NCBI GenBank assembly: GCA_002728755.1
Contig: PBVT01000065.1
Location: 1 to 37,433, forward strand
DNA length: 37,433 nucleotides
Direction of reading: 5' to 3'
Source: Myxococcales bacterium
Lineage (GTDB): Bacteria > Myxococcota_A > UBA9042 > UBA3505
Notes under the pieces: generated by a model
Database searches by the model: none
What the model saw: the letters and a program-made list of their open reading frames with translations, nothing else
What the model was told of the DNA's origin: nothing
Made by a program: the position numbers and the translations under genes
In this document: positions 1 through 7,108 of the stretch, piece after piece
Layout of the letters: each line of letters opens with the position of its first letter
Numbering within the stretch: the stretch's first letter is position 1

Positions 1-2
1 AT

Positions 3-140
3 AGCGCTGATGGTACCGACGGCGATGCCGGTGGAGACACCGTACAATGTCGTATCTACCACCTCGGCGTAGCCGCTGACGATCCCGCCACACATTGCCC
101 CCACGGTAATGTTGAGGGTGGTGGTGTCTGCGTAGACTAA
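3..140 (+). CDS. C-terminal end of a secreted Cys/His-rich protein (5' partial)
   Basis: An open frame runs in from the left edge and ends at TAA 138-140, giving the last 45 residues of a protein. It starts with an Asp/Gly-rich linker (ADGTDGDAGGD) of the kind seen in lipoproteins of this bacterial group. It continues with a compact Cys/His block, CRIYHLGVAADDPATHC followed by PHGNVEGGGVC, and ends in VD. The three cysteines and three histidines suggest a small disulfide or metal-stabilised end domain. I recall similar tails on secreted proteins of myxobacteria-like organisms but cannot name a family. A strong terminator follows 22 bp after the stop, which supports this being a true gene end. 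The rest of the gene lies outside the window. Confidence 0.6.
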   Translation, partial: SADGTDGDAGGDTVQCRIYHLGVAADDPATHCPHGNVEGGGVCVD

Positions 141-162
141 TCACTGATTTATTCAGAGATAC

Positions 163-205
163 AAAACGCCGCCGGGGCATCTGCTCCGGCGGCGTTTTCT
201 TTTTT
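163..205. terminator. Bidirectional Rho-independent terminator between convergent genes
   Basis: A perfect 13-bp stem (163-175 AAAACGCCGCCGG with 186-198 CCGGCGGCGTTTT) encloses a 10-nt loop and is followed by a T-rich run to 205. On the opposite strand the stem is also followed by Ts (TTTTG). It lies between two convergent genes, ending at 140 on plus and 207 on minus, and so can serve both. Confidence 0.92.
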
Positions 206-206
206 G

Positions 207-1886
207 CTACTTGGCACGCAAGCGATAGAAGGTTTTATCCACCGGATATACACCGATGTCGTGCTTCGCATGTACAGAGACCTGGAACTCATCCATCACC
301 GGCACATAAGGCCCGTTAAACTCATCGGCCCCTTCCATCACATAGGTCCGAGCCGTAGATAACCCGGTTGTAGAGATGGTGAGAATCTCGTCTTCATAGG
401 TGATAAGCTCACGGCCAAAGGGACGCGCCAGTGGTTCTCCGATGAAGACCCCCTCGCCCGGCCAACGGACAGACTTCCAGTAGGCCTCCAGGACAGTGGC
501 TCCACGATAGTAATGCTCCACGAAGACCCGAATCTGGGGAAACTTCGTCGCGTAGTTACAAGGCTCCACTACGGTGCCGTAGCTGGCCGTAGCGCCGGCT
601 TCAAGCCAACGCAGCGCACTCATCTGGTCACCAGAGTCGAGTAGACTTCCACCAAAGGAGGTTAGATGATCCGCCACCGCTCCCGGTAGATAGGTGTTGG
701 TATCGATAAAGGGAACGTCGATCAGACCTGTAAAATAGAAGAGGATATCCGAGGTGTCCGATATCCAATCGGGATCGTCTGGATGCGAACGATCTTCAAA
801 TCGAAGATCAAGGCCTCCGTCATGGTCCCAGTCCTTTACGGTATCTCGAAAATCCGACCATCGAACACTCCGATTGGCGTCGCTTGTACGAACCAGATAA
901 CCGGTACCAGCAGGAAAGGTATCATCGGCAGCCAGCCCCCGCTCCACCAGGTTTTGGACATATTCCAGGGTCTGGCCGGCCAGCATCATGGCTGGACGGA
1001 TCCCATGATCATCGAAGGGGCGGGTCGACTCCGAATGAAAATAGTCGACTTCTTTTGTGAAACTGCAGGGCTCATCCGATGTATTGCAGTATTCTGGCGA
1101 AAAACCACCCAGAGCAAAGGCGCTGGTCATCGACATGCATTCCACGCGATAGGGAGCAAGCCAGGTGAGCACAAAGGCTTGAATCTCTTCGGTCAGACGC
1201 GTCTCAACATCCGTGTAGATGGCCTCAAAGTCTGCACTGGAGATCGTCGTCTCCGCGGGTTCTAGGTCGATATAGATAAGGTTTGATTCGGGGATCTGAC
1301 GAAGTAGGGCATATTCCGGACCGATCTCCATCGAGACAGGGTCCCTACTATTAATGATCACAGCGACCTCGTCGGCGGAGATGGATTTGCGCGGCAATTG
1401 CACGATCGGTGCACCAGCCTCTCGATCTGCATAAATGGTCAGGTGAACGGTCGCCTCCTGGCTTTCCCCTGACTCATGGGTGACTCGATATCGGAAACGA
1501 TCGTAACCATTATAGCCATCGCTAGCTTCAAACAGGATGTTCTGATCCGCTCCAACACTGAGCTCCCCATGGTTGGGAAACTCGGTAATTATAAGAGATG
1601 TAGAATCCAAAGGGTTGTCGTTCGCCAGCACATCAAGAGACTCCGAATCCCCCTCTACAACAGCAAACCAATCATCTTCGATCGAGAAGGGTTTCGGATC
1701 GTTCGAAGTCGTATCCACGGTCTCCGCAATCAAAGAATTCCCATCGATAGCCTCCTGGGTTCCCCCTGCCGACGAACACCCGACGGTAAGAAGAAAAACC
1801 ACAATATATCCACAGGTATCTACCCAAAAACGACAGCGTTTAGATCGTTTATAACAACTTGTTTTGTATCGTTTTTTTTGCGTCAT
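207..1886 (-). CDS. TIGR03790-family lipoprotein with N-terminal cadherin/Ig-like domain
   Basis: Predicted outer-membrane or surface lipoprotein of about 559 residues. A very basic N-region (MTQKKRYKTSCYKRSKRCRF) precedes a hydrophobic stretch and the lipobox LLTVGC-SS. After a short linker, residues about 68-150 form a bacterial cadherin-like/Ig domain (VLANDNPL, GYNGYDRFRYRV). The rest matches the TIGR03790 family: VAVIINSRDP, LTWLAPYRVECMSMTSAFALG, GGSLLDSGDQMSALRWLEAG, ASYGTVVEPCNYATKFP and WPGEGVFIGEPLARPFG. The family's function is unknown; it is found in large-genome Gram-negatives and usually exported. The start is placed at ATG 1884-1886; a TTG lies directly upstream and no good ribosome site is visible for either. 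It is monocistronic, ends at the terminator at 163-205, and has a possible -10 TATACT at 1906-1911. Confidence 0.85.
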   Translation of the reverse strand: MTQKKRYKTSCYKRSKRCRFWVDTCGYIVVFLLTVGCSSAGGTQEAIDGNSLIAETVDTTSNDPKPFSIEDDWFAVVEGDSESLDVLANDNPLDSTSLIITEFPNHGELSVGADQNILFEASDGYNGYDRFRYRVTHESGESQEATVHLTIYADREAGAPIVQLPRKSISADEVAVIINSRDPVSMEIGPEYALLRQIPESNLIYIDLEPAETTISSADFEAIYTDVETRLTEEIQAFVLTWLAPYRVECMSMTSAFALGGFSPEYCNTSDEPCSFTKEVDYFHSESTRPFDDHGIRPAMMLAGQTLEYVQNLVERGLAADDTFPAGTGYLVRTSDANRSVRWSDFRDTVKDWDHDGGLDLRFEDRSHPDDPDWISDTSDILFYFTGLIDVPFIDTNTYLPGAVADHLTSFGGSLLDSGDQMSALRWLEAGATASYGTVVEPCNYATKFPQIRVFVEHYYRGATVLEAYWKSVRWPGEGVFIGEPLARPFGRELITYEDEILTISTTGLSTARTYVMEGADEFNGPYVPVMDEFQVSVHAKHDIGVYPVDKTFYRLRAK

Positions 1887-1895
1887 CAAAATTCT

Positions 1896-1904
1896 TGTGG
1901 ATAA
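1896..1904 (-). promoter_or_regulatory. Exact DnaA-box 9-mer upstream of the TIGR03790 gene
   Basis: The minus strand reads TTATCCACA, the E. coli DnaA-box consensus, 10 bp upstream of ATG 1884-1886. A one-mismatch copy (ATATCCACA, plus strand) lies near 1808 inside the gene, and the stretch between is AT-rich. One exact 9-mer is not rare in 37 kb (about 0.3 expected by chance), no replication gene is nearby and there is no box cluster, so this is a weak call. It also overlaps the region where a promoter for the minus-strand gene is expected. Confidence 0.25.
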
Positions 1905-2073
1905 CAGTATATTTCTACTTGCTTTCCACCCGCCACGGGATTAGTTACGGACCTTCTGGGATGTCTGAACTCTATCTTTCCAAAGGTAGATTCATTATTT
2001 TCATAGGGGTTACAAAAGTTTCGCCGTTTCTGTCCGATTGTGTGTGTATCTCGATCTATTTGGAAGTCTTATT

Positions 2074-2385
2074 ATGAAGAAGAATTGGTCCCCTATTCGA
2101 ACTCTACGATCTTTTTTTGGGAATGAATCCGATAACGACAACGCTGTAGCGGGGAAATCCCGTGCGTATGGTACCTCCAACAAGACAGTAAGCGTTAGCC
2201 ATACCCCTACAGATGAAGAGCGTTTTCCTACGGCAATGTCGGTAGGTCTACAATTGGTCTCGGCCATGGAGCGCTCCAAGCGTCGAAATGGCGAGACAAC
2301 CACGCGGTTGTCCGATGTTCGCGTGGTCCAGAGCTCGGTTCCCAGACAGGTTGTACGTCCCCAGTCGAATACAAACGTGCGCTGA
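2074..2385 (+). CDS. Small hypothetical basic protein, 103 aa
   Basis: ATG 2074 is preceded at a 7-nt gap by GGAAG (2062-2066), a good ribosome site, which is the main reason for choosing this start over upstream codons in the same frame. The product (MKKNWSPIRTLRSFFGNES...) has no signal peptide, no membrane segment and no domain I recognise. It is rich in Ser, Thr, Arg and Asn. The centre (DEERFPTAMSVGLQLVSAMERSKRRNGE) could form an amphipathic helix, followed by a basic, probably disordered tail ending RPQSNTNVR. It is likely cytoplasmic. It faces away from the TIGR03790 gene across 187 bp. The next gene starts 64 bp downstream, past a 12-bp palindrome. Function unknown; whether the frame is really coding is moderately certain. 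Confidence 0.55.
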   Translation: MKKNWSPIRTLRSFFGNESDNDNAVAGKSRAYGTSNKTVSVSHTPTDEERFPTAMSVGLQLVSAMERSKRRNGETTTRLSDVRVVQSSVPRQVVRPQSNTNVR

Positions 2386-2389
2386 ACAG

Positions 2390-2401
2390 GGGTTATAACC
2401 C
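2390..2401. repeat. 12-bp perfect palindrome GGGTTATAACCC
   Basis: A zero-spacer palindrome lies 4 bp after the stop of the small orphan gene and about 50 bp before the start of the small lipoprotein gene. With no loop and no T-run it is not a normal terminator; it could be an operator or part of a promoter (it contains TATAAC). A smaller stem GCGG-ATC-CCGC follows at 2404-2414. No assignment beyond the symmetry is possible. Confidence 0.35.
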
Positions 2402-2449
2402 TCGCGGATCCCGCTTGCTCCGCCAGCTTGGTGCCGTTAATCTAGAATT

Positions 2450-2866
2450 GTGCATTGCTCAATTCGTCGTACGTTATTTGCCCTAGGACTGGTCATCCTC
2501 GCCGTTTCCAACTGTGGTAGCGACGAGCCGTCCAGCCCACAGCCTTCCGATCTGTGTCCCACAGGTACCGCACCGGTCTGTTTCTGCAGTGAAGGAACCG
2601 ATGATGTCTCGATGCAATGCCTGCCCATGGACTGGGTACCCACGGGGCAAGAGTGTCCTTGTCCAGGTCAGAACGCAGAAGACTCCGTTGGTGCTCCAGA
2701 CGTTGTTGTCAGCACGAAACCCAACAGCCAGATTGCTACAACAGCCGGCGGCGCAACCCTGAGTTCTACGAATTATGTCCTACAGGTCTTCGTTGCACCG
2801 GACCGCCCTCTAGGAGCCCTCGAGAGCACCAATTATCAACTCCTGCTCTCTGCACCTCGCCCGTAA
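2450..2866 (+). CDS. Small lipoprotein with Cys-rich core and duplicated STNYxL motif
   Basis: Starts at GTG 2450; an in-frame stop just upstream (TAA, about 2437) excludes a longer N-terminus and the ribosome site is poor. The first 22 residues (MHCSIRRTLFALGLVILAVSNC) are a lipoprotein signal with lipobox AVSNC. The mature part has a Ser/Pro linker, then a Cys-rich segment (LCPTGTAPVCFCSEG...MQCLP...GQECPCPG) with seven cysteines, a linker, and a C-terminal tandem motif: SSTNYVLQVFVAP then ESTNYQLLLSAPRP. The STNY-x-L repeats resemble short beta segments seen in small secreted proteins. The total length is 138 aa. The gene ends 27 bp before the next start and is probably co-transcribed with it. 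Function unknown. Confidence 0.72.
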   Translation: MHCSIRRTLFALGLVILAVSNCGSDEPSSPQPSDLCPTGTAPVCFCSEGTDDVSMQCLPMDWVPTGQECPCPGQNAEDSVGAPDVVVSTKPNSQIATTAGGATLSSTNYVLQVFVAPDRPLGALESTNYQLLLSAPRP

Positions 2867-2893
2867 CCAAACCTCGTACCGAGGGGATGTATC

Positions 2894-3886
2894 ATGATTG
2901 AAAAGAAATTTTTCTGGGGATTCCTTGGATTTCTCCTTCTGTGGACTCCATCTGTTTATGCAGCCACCCCCACGGTAATGCCGATTCAGGGATATCTGAC
3001 AGATACAAACGACAACGCCATCGACGGCGACGTTAATATCTCCTTCGCGCTCTACAATAGTTACTCCAGTAACTCAGAGCTGTGGACCGAGATTCAAAGC
3101 ATAACCCTGAAGGACGGCTTCTTTACCGCCTATCTGGGCCAGGTCAATCCAGTGCAAGCCAATCTCTTCCGCGACAATCATACGATGTGGTTAGGTATAA
3201 CCATTGAAAACGACCCCGAAATGAATCGTATTCAATTGGGAACCCAGCCCTTTGCAGCCTACGCAGAATCATGTGGCCAAATTCCAGACCATAGCCATTC
3301 GGCGCAACAGCTGACCGGTGTCGTCTATAGCAGTCAGAGTTGCGCCGTCGGCCAGGTTGTCACGGGCTTCGATCCGAATGGGTTCGCTATATGTGAAACC
3401 ATCGCAGGCGCTGGTGGTTCCTATTCCGGTGCCGATTTCGCGATTAGCAACCAGAGTTGCCCGCCAAACCAGATGATGACCGGTATCAACGCCGGAGGTC
3501 TGATCGTTTGTTCTCCAGCCCCGAGTGGTGGGACCGCAGGAAGTGGCATCCAGGGTAGCGGTACAGCAAAACGGATCCCAAAGTTCGATGACAGTGACAC
3601 CCTGACCAACTCCATGATCATCGAATACAATAATAAGATTGGAATCAACGAATCCTATCCCGACAAAACCGTCGAGATTAAGGGGGATTTGAAGATCACA
3701 GAAGACTTCTACTGGGGTGGAAATAGCTTCTCAACCAGTTCCTGTATTGTAATGGGAGGAACGTCTTGTTCCTCGGCCTGTAGCAAGCATAAGATGAGTT
3801 GTTATAAGGCTCTTCGCATTGATGGAGAGGACAATAACAACTCCTGTTCCCAATCCGGCTTTAAGATGTGCTGCTGTAGAAATTAA
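2894..3886 (+). CDS. Secreted fibre-like protein with the N-terminal domain shared with the 20-26 kb paralogues
   Basis: GAGGGG at 2881-2886 sets ATG 2894. The Sec signal peptide ends near SVYA-ATPT (about residue 24) with no lipobox. Residues about 25-125 form a beta-rich domain with ISFALYNS..., SELWTEIQSITLKDGFFTAYLG and GTQPFAAYAES; the same pattern (WTETHE...GxFxVxLG...SAPYALRA) begins the two large proteins at 20445 and 23103. Two short repeats follow, SCAVGQVVTGFDPNGFAIC and SCPPNQMMTGINAGGLIVC, then a Gly/Ser hinge. A tail of the type seen in tail-fibre-like proteins comes next (KIGINESYPDKTVEIKGDLKI). The last 50 residues are Cys-dense (SSCIVMGGTSCSSACS...SQSGFKMCCCRN, eleven Cys). 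It is probably exported and disulfide-bonded at the surface. Its stop overlaps the convergent gene. Confidence 0.8.
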   Translation: MIEKKFFWGFLGFLLLWTPSVYAATPTVMPIQGYLTDTNDNAIDGDVNISFALYNSYSSNSELWTEIQSITLKDGFFTAYLGQVNPVQANLFRDNHTMWLGITIENDPEMNRIQLGTQPFAAYAESCGQIPDHSHSAQQLTGVVYSSQSCAVGQVVTGFDPNGFAICETIAGAGGSYSGADFAISNQSCPPNQMMTGINAGGLIVCSPAPSGGTAGSGIQGSGTAKRIPKFDDSDTLTNSMIIEYNNKIGINESYPDKTVEIKGDLKITEDFYWGGNSFSTSSCIVMGGTSCSSACSKHKMSCYKALRIDGEDNNNSCSQSGFKMCCCRN

Positions 3887-4350
3887 CGGGCGTCTGCAAA
3901 ATCGACCGAATGGGCCGTAAGCACCTGCGCGAGCTCTTCCTGGAGCTTTCCTTCGTATGAGCCCGGGACTGTGCTCTCCGCTTCCGATCCGTTGGTATAT
4001 TCCAACCGAAAGGTTGTCATAAACCCATCGATTTGAATCAGCTCGATACGGCGCAACCGGGACAACTTCAGACGTTCCACAGTCCGTCCACGTTGCGCGA
4101 GCCACACACCATTGGATTCGATGCGAAGAAAGACACGTTCACGCATTTTCCGGTCGGTCAGGCGTATCAGAAAGAGGAGGAGCGCTGTAACCCCAAGACC
4201 GACAAATGCAAAGAGGGTCATGGGCCAGATACCGGCCACCAGAAACACGGCCACACTCACTGCCAATATGATTCCACCAAAGGCGACTATCTTCAGATAC
4301 AAACCCCTGGGTACTCCTGGCGCATGATAAAATGTTTTCGCTTTGGACAT
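3883..4350 (-). CDS. Two-helix inner-membrane protein with PH-like cytoplasmic domain
   Basis: A 155-aa protein with two adjacent membrane helices (residues about 20-41 and 44-63), followed by a soluble part of about 90 residues. The soluble part is predicted beta-rich (RVFLRIESNGVWLAQRGRTVERLKLSRLRRIELIQIDGF...TFRLEYTNG...), ending in a helix (YEGKLQEELAQVLTAHS). This layout matches small bacterial membrane proteins with PH-like domains, but no specific family is certain. GAGG lies 5 nt before ATG 4350. It is the last gene of the permease-hydrolase-membrane protein operon, 29 bp after the hydrolase. Its stop shares the TTAA at 3883-3886 with the convergent gene, leaving no room for a terminator. 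Confidence 0.72.
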   Translation of the reverse strand: MSKAKTFYHAPGVPRGLYLKIVAFGGIILAVSVAVFLVAGIWPMTLFAFVGLGVTALLLFLIRLTDRKMRERVFLRIESNGVWLAQRGRTVERLKLSRLRRIELIQIDGFMTTFRLEYTNGSEAESTVPGSYEGKLQEELAQVLTAHSVDFADAR

Positions 4351-4379
4351 TCTGCCTCAATTCATGACCGGATGCTGGG

Positions 4380-5252
4380 CTATACCCGATCCAGGATGGA
4401 ATCCAAAACCCCACTAAATTCCAGGGGACACTCCAAATGAGCCGCGTGGCCAACATGCGGCAATACAATATGTTTCCCATCTTGCAGAAGACCGGTCATC
4501 TTCTCCGCAATCTGGCCATATTTCGTATCCAATTCGCCCGTAATTAGCGTGGTGGGCAGGGCGATAGTATCCAGCCTCTCCCATTGATCGGGACAAACCC
4601 CCTGGCCCAGACCTTCCAGAGACGCACCAATCGTGGACACATCGAGCCCTTGTCGTTCTGCCAGCATAAGCCGACGATAGGGCTCTGGAATCATCTCTTG
4701 TGTTTGTATCAAGGGCTGCTTCGCCCAATACGAGCTGAAAGCAACACTACCCATACCTTGTGCACGATCGGCCAACTCTGTATCGGAGAGGCGACGGGAG
4801 CGACGGTTCTCTTCTCCCTGTAGCCCGGCGGTCGCACCGATCAGGATCAGCCCAGAAAACTGCTCCGGATGTGCCAGTACTGTCGCAAGAGCAACGCGTG
4901 CGCCCATCGAATACCCAAGGAGTACAGGAGCATGAAGACCAACGGTTTGGGTGGCCTCTATCACCTGCTCTACGGTTTCATCCAGGATCAGGGCCTGGGG
5001 ATTTGGAGGCGGTGCAGAACCACCATGACCAAAGAGATTCAGAGCAAGCAGGTGGCCGGAAAAGGAGTCGGCGCAGATCTGAAAATCGTGCGCTGATCCA
5101 CAAAAGCCATGAATACAAAACACCGATGGTCGGCCCTTTTCGGCTGTCCCCCAATCCAGAACCTGTAGAGAAGTCCCCTGATAGGGGATATTCCGAATCG
5201 TATAACCCCGTACGATCGTATCAGTGGTCGTGGTCATGATGGTGGCCACCAT
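4380..5252 (-). CDS. Alpha/beta hydrolase, MenH-like
   Basis: A complete 290-aa alpha/beta hydrolase. Visible: oxyanion strand FCIHGFCGSAHDF (45-57), nucleophile elbow GYSMG with Ser115, acid Asp242 in ITGELDTKYG, and His269 in LPHVGHAAHLECP. The cap region (LADRAQGMGSVAFSSYWAKQPLI, Arg-rich PYRRLMLAERQGLDVS) and overall length resemble MenH, the SHCHC synthase of menaquinone synthesis. No men genes are nearby, so the substrate is open and a gene symbol is not justified. The start used (ATG 5250-5252) overlaps the permease by 32 bp; a second ATG at 5235-5237 is equally possible. Overlap and order indicate translation coupled to the transporter. Cytoplasmic. Confidence 0.85.
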   Translation of the reverse strand: MVATIMTTTTDTIVRGYTIRNIPYQGTSLQVLDWGTAEKGRPSVFCIHGFCGSAHDFQICADSFSGHLLALNLFGHGGSAPPPNPQALILDETVEQVIEATQTVGLHAPVLLGYSMGARVALATVLAHPEQFSGLILIGATAGLQGEENRRSRRLSDTELADRAQGMGSVAFSSYWAKQPLIQTQEMIPEPYRRLMLAERQGLDVSTIGASLEGLGQGVCPDQWERLDTIALPTTLITGELDTKYGQIAEKMTGLLQDGKHIVLPHVGHAAHLECPLEFSGVLDSILDRV

Positions 5253-6975
5253 AGGCGGGATGGACCTGGGCGAGCAAAGTTCGGACTCCCTTACGTAATA
5301 GTGCCCAAAGCGTCACAACTGCCAGCACCCCGAGACAAATAGAGTGAATCCCATGGCTATGGATCTCTCCAACCGATTCGATGGTGGGAATCTTTACCTC
5401 GCTCAGGAAGATATTGGTCGTCCAACCCGTCATACAAGCGAAGAAGGCCATTGCGAGCCCAAAAGTTATCGCTATCGCTCGTCCATGGAGACGATTCAGA
5501 ACACCGAATGTGGTCATATTGGTGGCCGGCCCCGTCAAAAGGAACGCTATCGCCGCTCCTGGGGAAAGTCCCTGGTAGATAAAGACCGCGACAATGGGCG
5601 TAGACCCCGAAGCGCATACGTAGAAGGGTATGCCCGCAAGAGCCGCAATGATCACCTGTAGGAAGGGAGAGATCTCCTTCAAGGCCATCTCCTCAAGGAA
5701 CGGATTGGCTATCGAAGCGATAAGCAGACCAAAGAAAATCCACGGCATGATGTGTTCGAAGAGCTCCCCGAAACCATACCGTACACTCGTCTTTAAGCGG
5801 GCAGAGACCGACGGGAGTGGTGTTGCGTCCTCTCCCTCTCCTTCAGTAACGGTCTTGGCTTTCATCTTTCGGGACACCACCATCGACACCAGAAAGGCGA
5901 CCAGTGCTGCTGCTACCAATCTGGCTATGGTGAGTTCGGGACCCAATAATGGGATGGAAATCAAAATTGCATCGAGGCCAATTTCCGGCGTAGCGATCAG
6001 AAATGCCAACCCTGCGGCAGGGGCCAGCCCCCGTTCCATTAAACCTGCGTAGACCGGCAGAGCACCACACGAACAAATCGGAAGCGGGAGGCCTAGAGCC
6101 ATACCCTTTACGCTCTGTGCAGCCCGCGACCCTCTCCCAATCCAAAGCAGAGAAGACGGGCGCATAAAACCGTGAAGAAGCCCCGCTCCGAGGAACGCGA
6201 TCAACAACGCGGGGGAGGCTTCCAGACTAAAGGCGAGGAAAGTATCCCATATACCTGGACCATGTTCCGGCCCGTGGGAATGCTCGAGCATCAACATGCT
6301 GGCACCACCGAGAAGACCACCGAGAGTGCCCGCCAATGGTACCCATTTTACCTTATCGTGCTGGAGGTGGAGCGGGTGGGCAAAGATCACATGGAGCAAC
6401 GTGCCTATCACGAGAGCCTGAAATATGGACAGCCCTCGAACCGATGCCTCTGGCATGGCCTGCAGCCCTACAACATAGCCCGCTACCGTAAATAAGGTCA
6501 CAATAACGGCGACGAGAATCGCCAGCTTCAATCGCATGAAACGGGCACCAAGAGTGCCGATCGCGAGGCCTATGGGTAGACGATGGAACACCACCGCCAA
6601 CGCGAGTTCATGGCCCGAACCGTGGCTGTGCTCGTCGGTCACTTCCGGTAGCGCCAGCGCAGTTCCATCCAGAAAAGCGTGCACACATAGCCCGAGTGTA
6701 GCCAATGGGATCAAGGCGAATAGCCCCCGCCCATGACTATGCATAAATCCTCTCTCAAAGAGCCAGGGAACCAATAAGCCCACAAAAACGGCCACTAGAG
6801 CCCACGCTCCCACCGCATGTATTGTATGCGGAAGCAGATGTGTCAGCACCAGACCCGCGACGGACACCAGAACAAAACCATCCAACGCCGCCACAAGATG
6901 GGGAAAACGGCGCGCCCAGGGCATAATTAATACACCCACAAATAAGGCCACCAGACTGATAATGAGGAGATCCAT
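5221..6975 (-). CDS. Fusion metal permease: ZIP-like N-half plus ArsP/DUF318-type C-half, His-rich tail
   Basis: About 584 residues and some 16-18 hydrophobic segments. The N-half (about 1-240) looks like a ZIP metal transporter: HAFLDGTALAL and, two segments on, HRLPIGLAIG, matching the H-x3-D-G and H-x2-P-x-G metal-site helices, plus His-rich loops (HSHGSGHE, MHSHGRG). The C-half (about 250-550) is a DUF318/ArsP-type permease with ICSCGALPVYAGLMERG near residue 300, AFLIATPEIGLDAI and ASGSTPIVAVF. The protein ends HSHG...GGHHHDHDH. Such permeases export metals or metalloids. ATG 6973-6975 is preferred to an in-frame TTG at 6997-6999 with no ribosome site. It is first of three minus-strand genes and divergent from a two-component system. 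The direction of transport and the ion are not readable; a divalent metal is likely. Confidence 0.82.
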   Translation of the reverse strand: MDLLIISLVALFVGVLIMPWARRFPHLVAALDGFVLVSVAGLVLTHLLPHTIHAVGAWALVAVFVGLLVPWLFERGFMHSHGRGLFALIPLATLGLCVHAFLDGTALALPEVTDEHSHGSGHELALAVVFHRLPIGLAIGTLGARFMRLKLAILVAVIVTLFTVAGYVVGLQAMPEASVRGLSIFQALVIGTLLHVIFAHPLHLQHDKVKWVPLAGTLGGLLGGASMLMLEHSHGPEHGPGIWDTFLAFSLEASPALLIAFLGAGLLHGFMRPSSLLWIGRGSRAAQSVKGMALGLPLPICSCGALPVYAGLMERGLAPAAGLAFLIATPEIGLDAILISIPLLGPELTIARLVAAALVAFLVSMVVSRKMKAKTVTEGEGEDATPLPSVSARLKTSVRYGFGELFEHIMPWIFFGLLIASIANPFLEEMALKEISPFLQVIIAALAGIPFYVCASGSTPIVAVFIYQGLSPGAAIAFLLTGPATNMTTFGVLNRLHGRAIAITFGLAMAFFACMTGWTTNIFLSEVKIPTIESVGEIHSHGIHSICLGVLAVVTLWALLRKGVRTLLAQVHPAYGGHHHDHDH

Positions 6976-7021
6976 CTCCGAATCCGTTGCAAAACCCAAT
7001 AGTAAAACGCCGGCCGGGTCT

Positions 7022-7043
7022 TAACAGAAGGAGACCGCTGTTA
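7022..7043. promoter_or_regulatory. Candidate operator: inverted repeat TAACAG-N10-CTGTTA
   Basis: Six-base arms at 7022-7027 and 7038-7043 lie in the 133-bp divergent region between the metal permease and the kinase gene. The right arm overlaps a possible plus-strand -10 (TACAAT, 7042-7047). Its position fits binding by the adjacent OmpR-type regulator or a metal sensor; no site of known sequence is recognised. Confidence 0.35.
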
Positions 7044-7108
7044 CAATGCGATTCCATTTATTATAAGGTCCAGCAAGGCTCGGATTTGCTACATACTCAA
7101 CGAGGATA

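Noticed and set aside
1803-1911. Replication origin
   Set aside because: Only one exact and one near DnaA box, no dnaA/dnaN/gidA or parAB genes, and no clear unwinding element.
4380-5252. Naming the hydrolase menH
   Set aside because: Triad and cap resemble MenH but no menaquinone gene is adjacent, and many alpha/beta hydrolases share this pattern.
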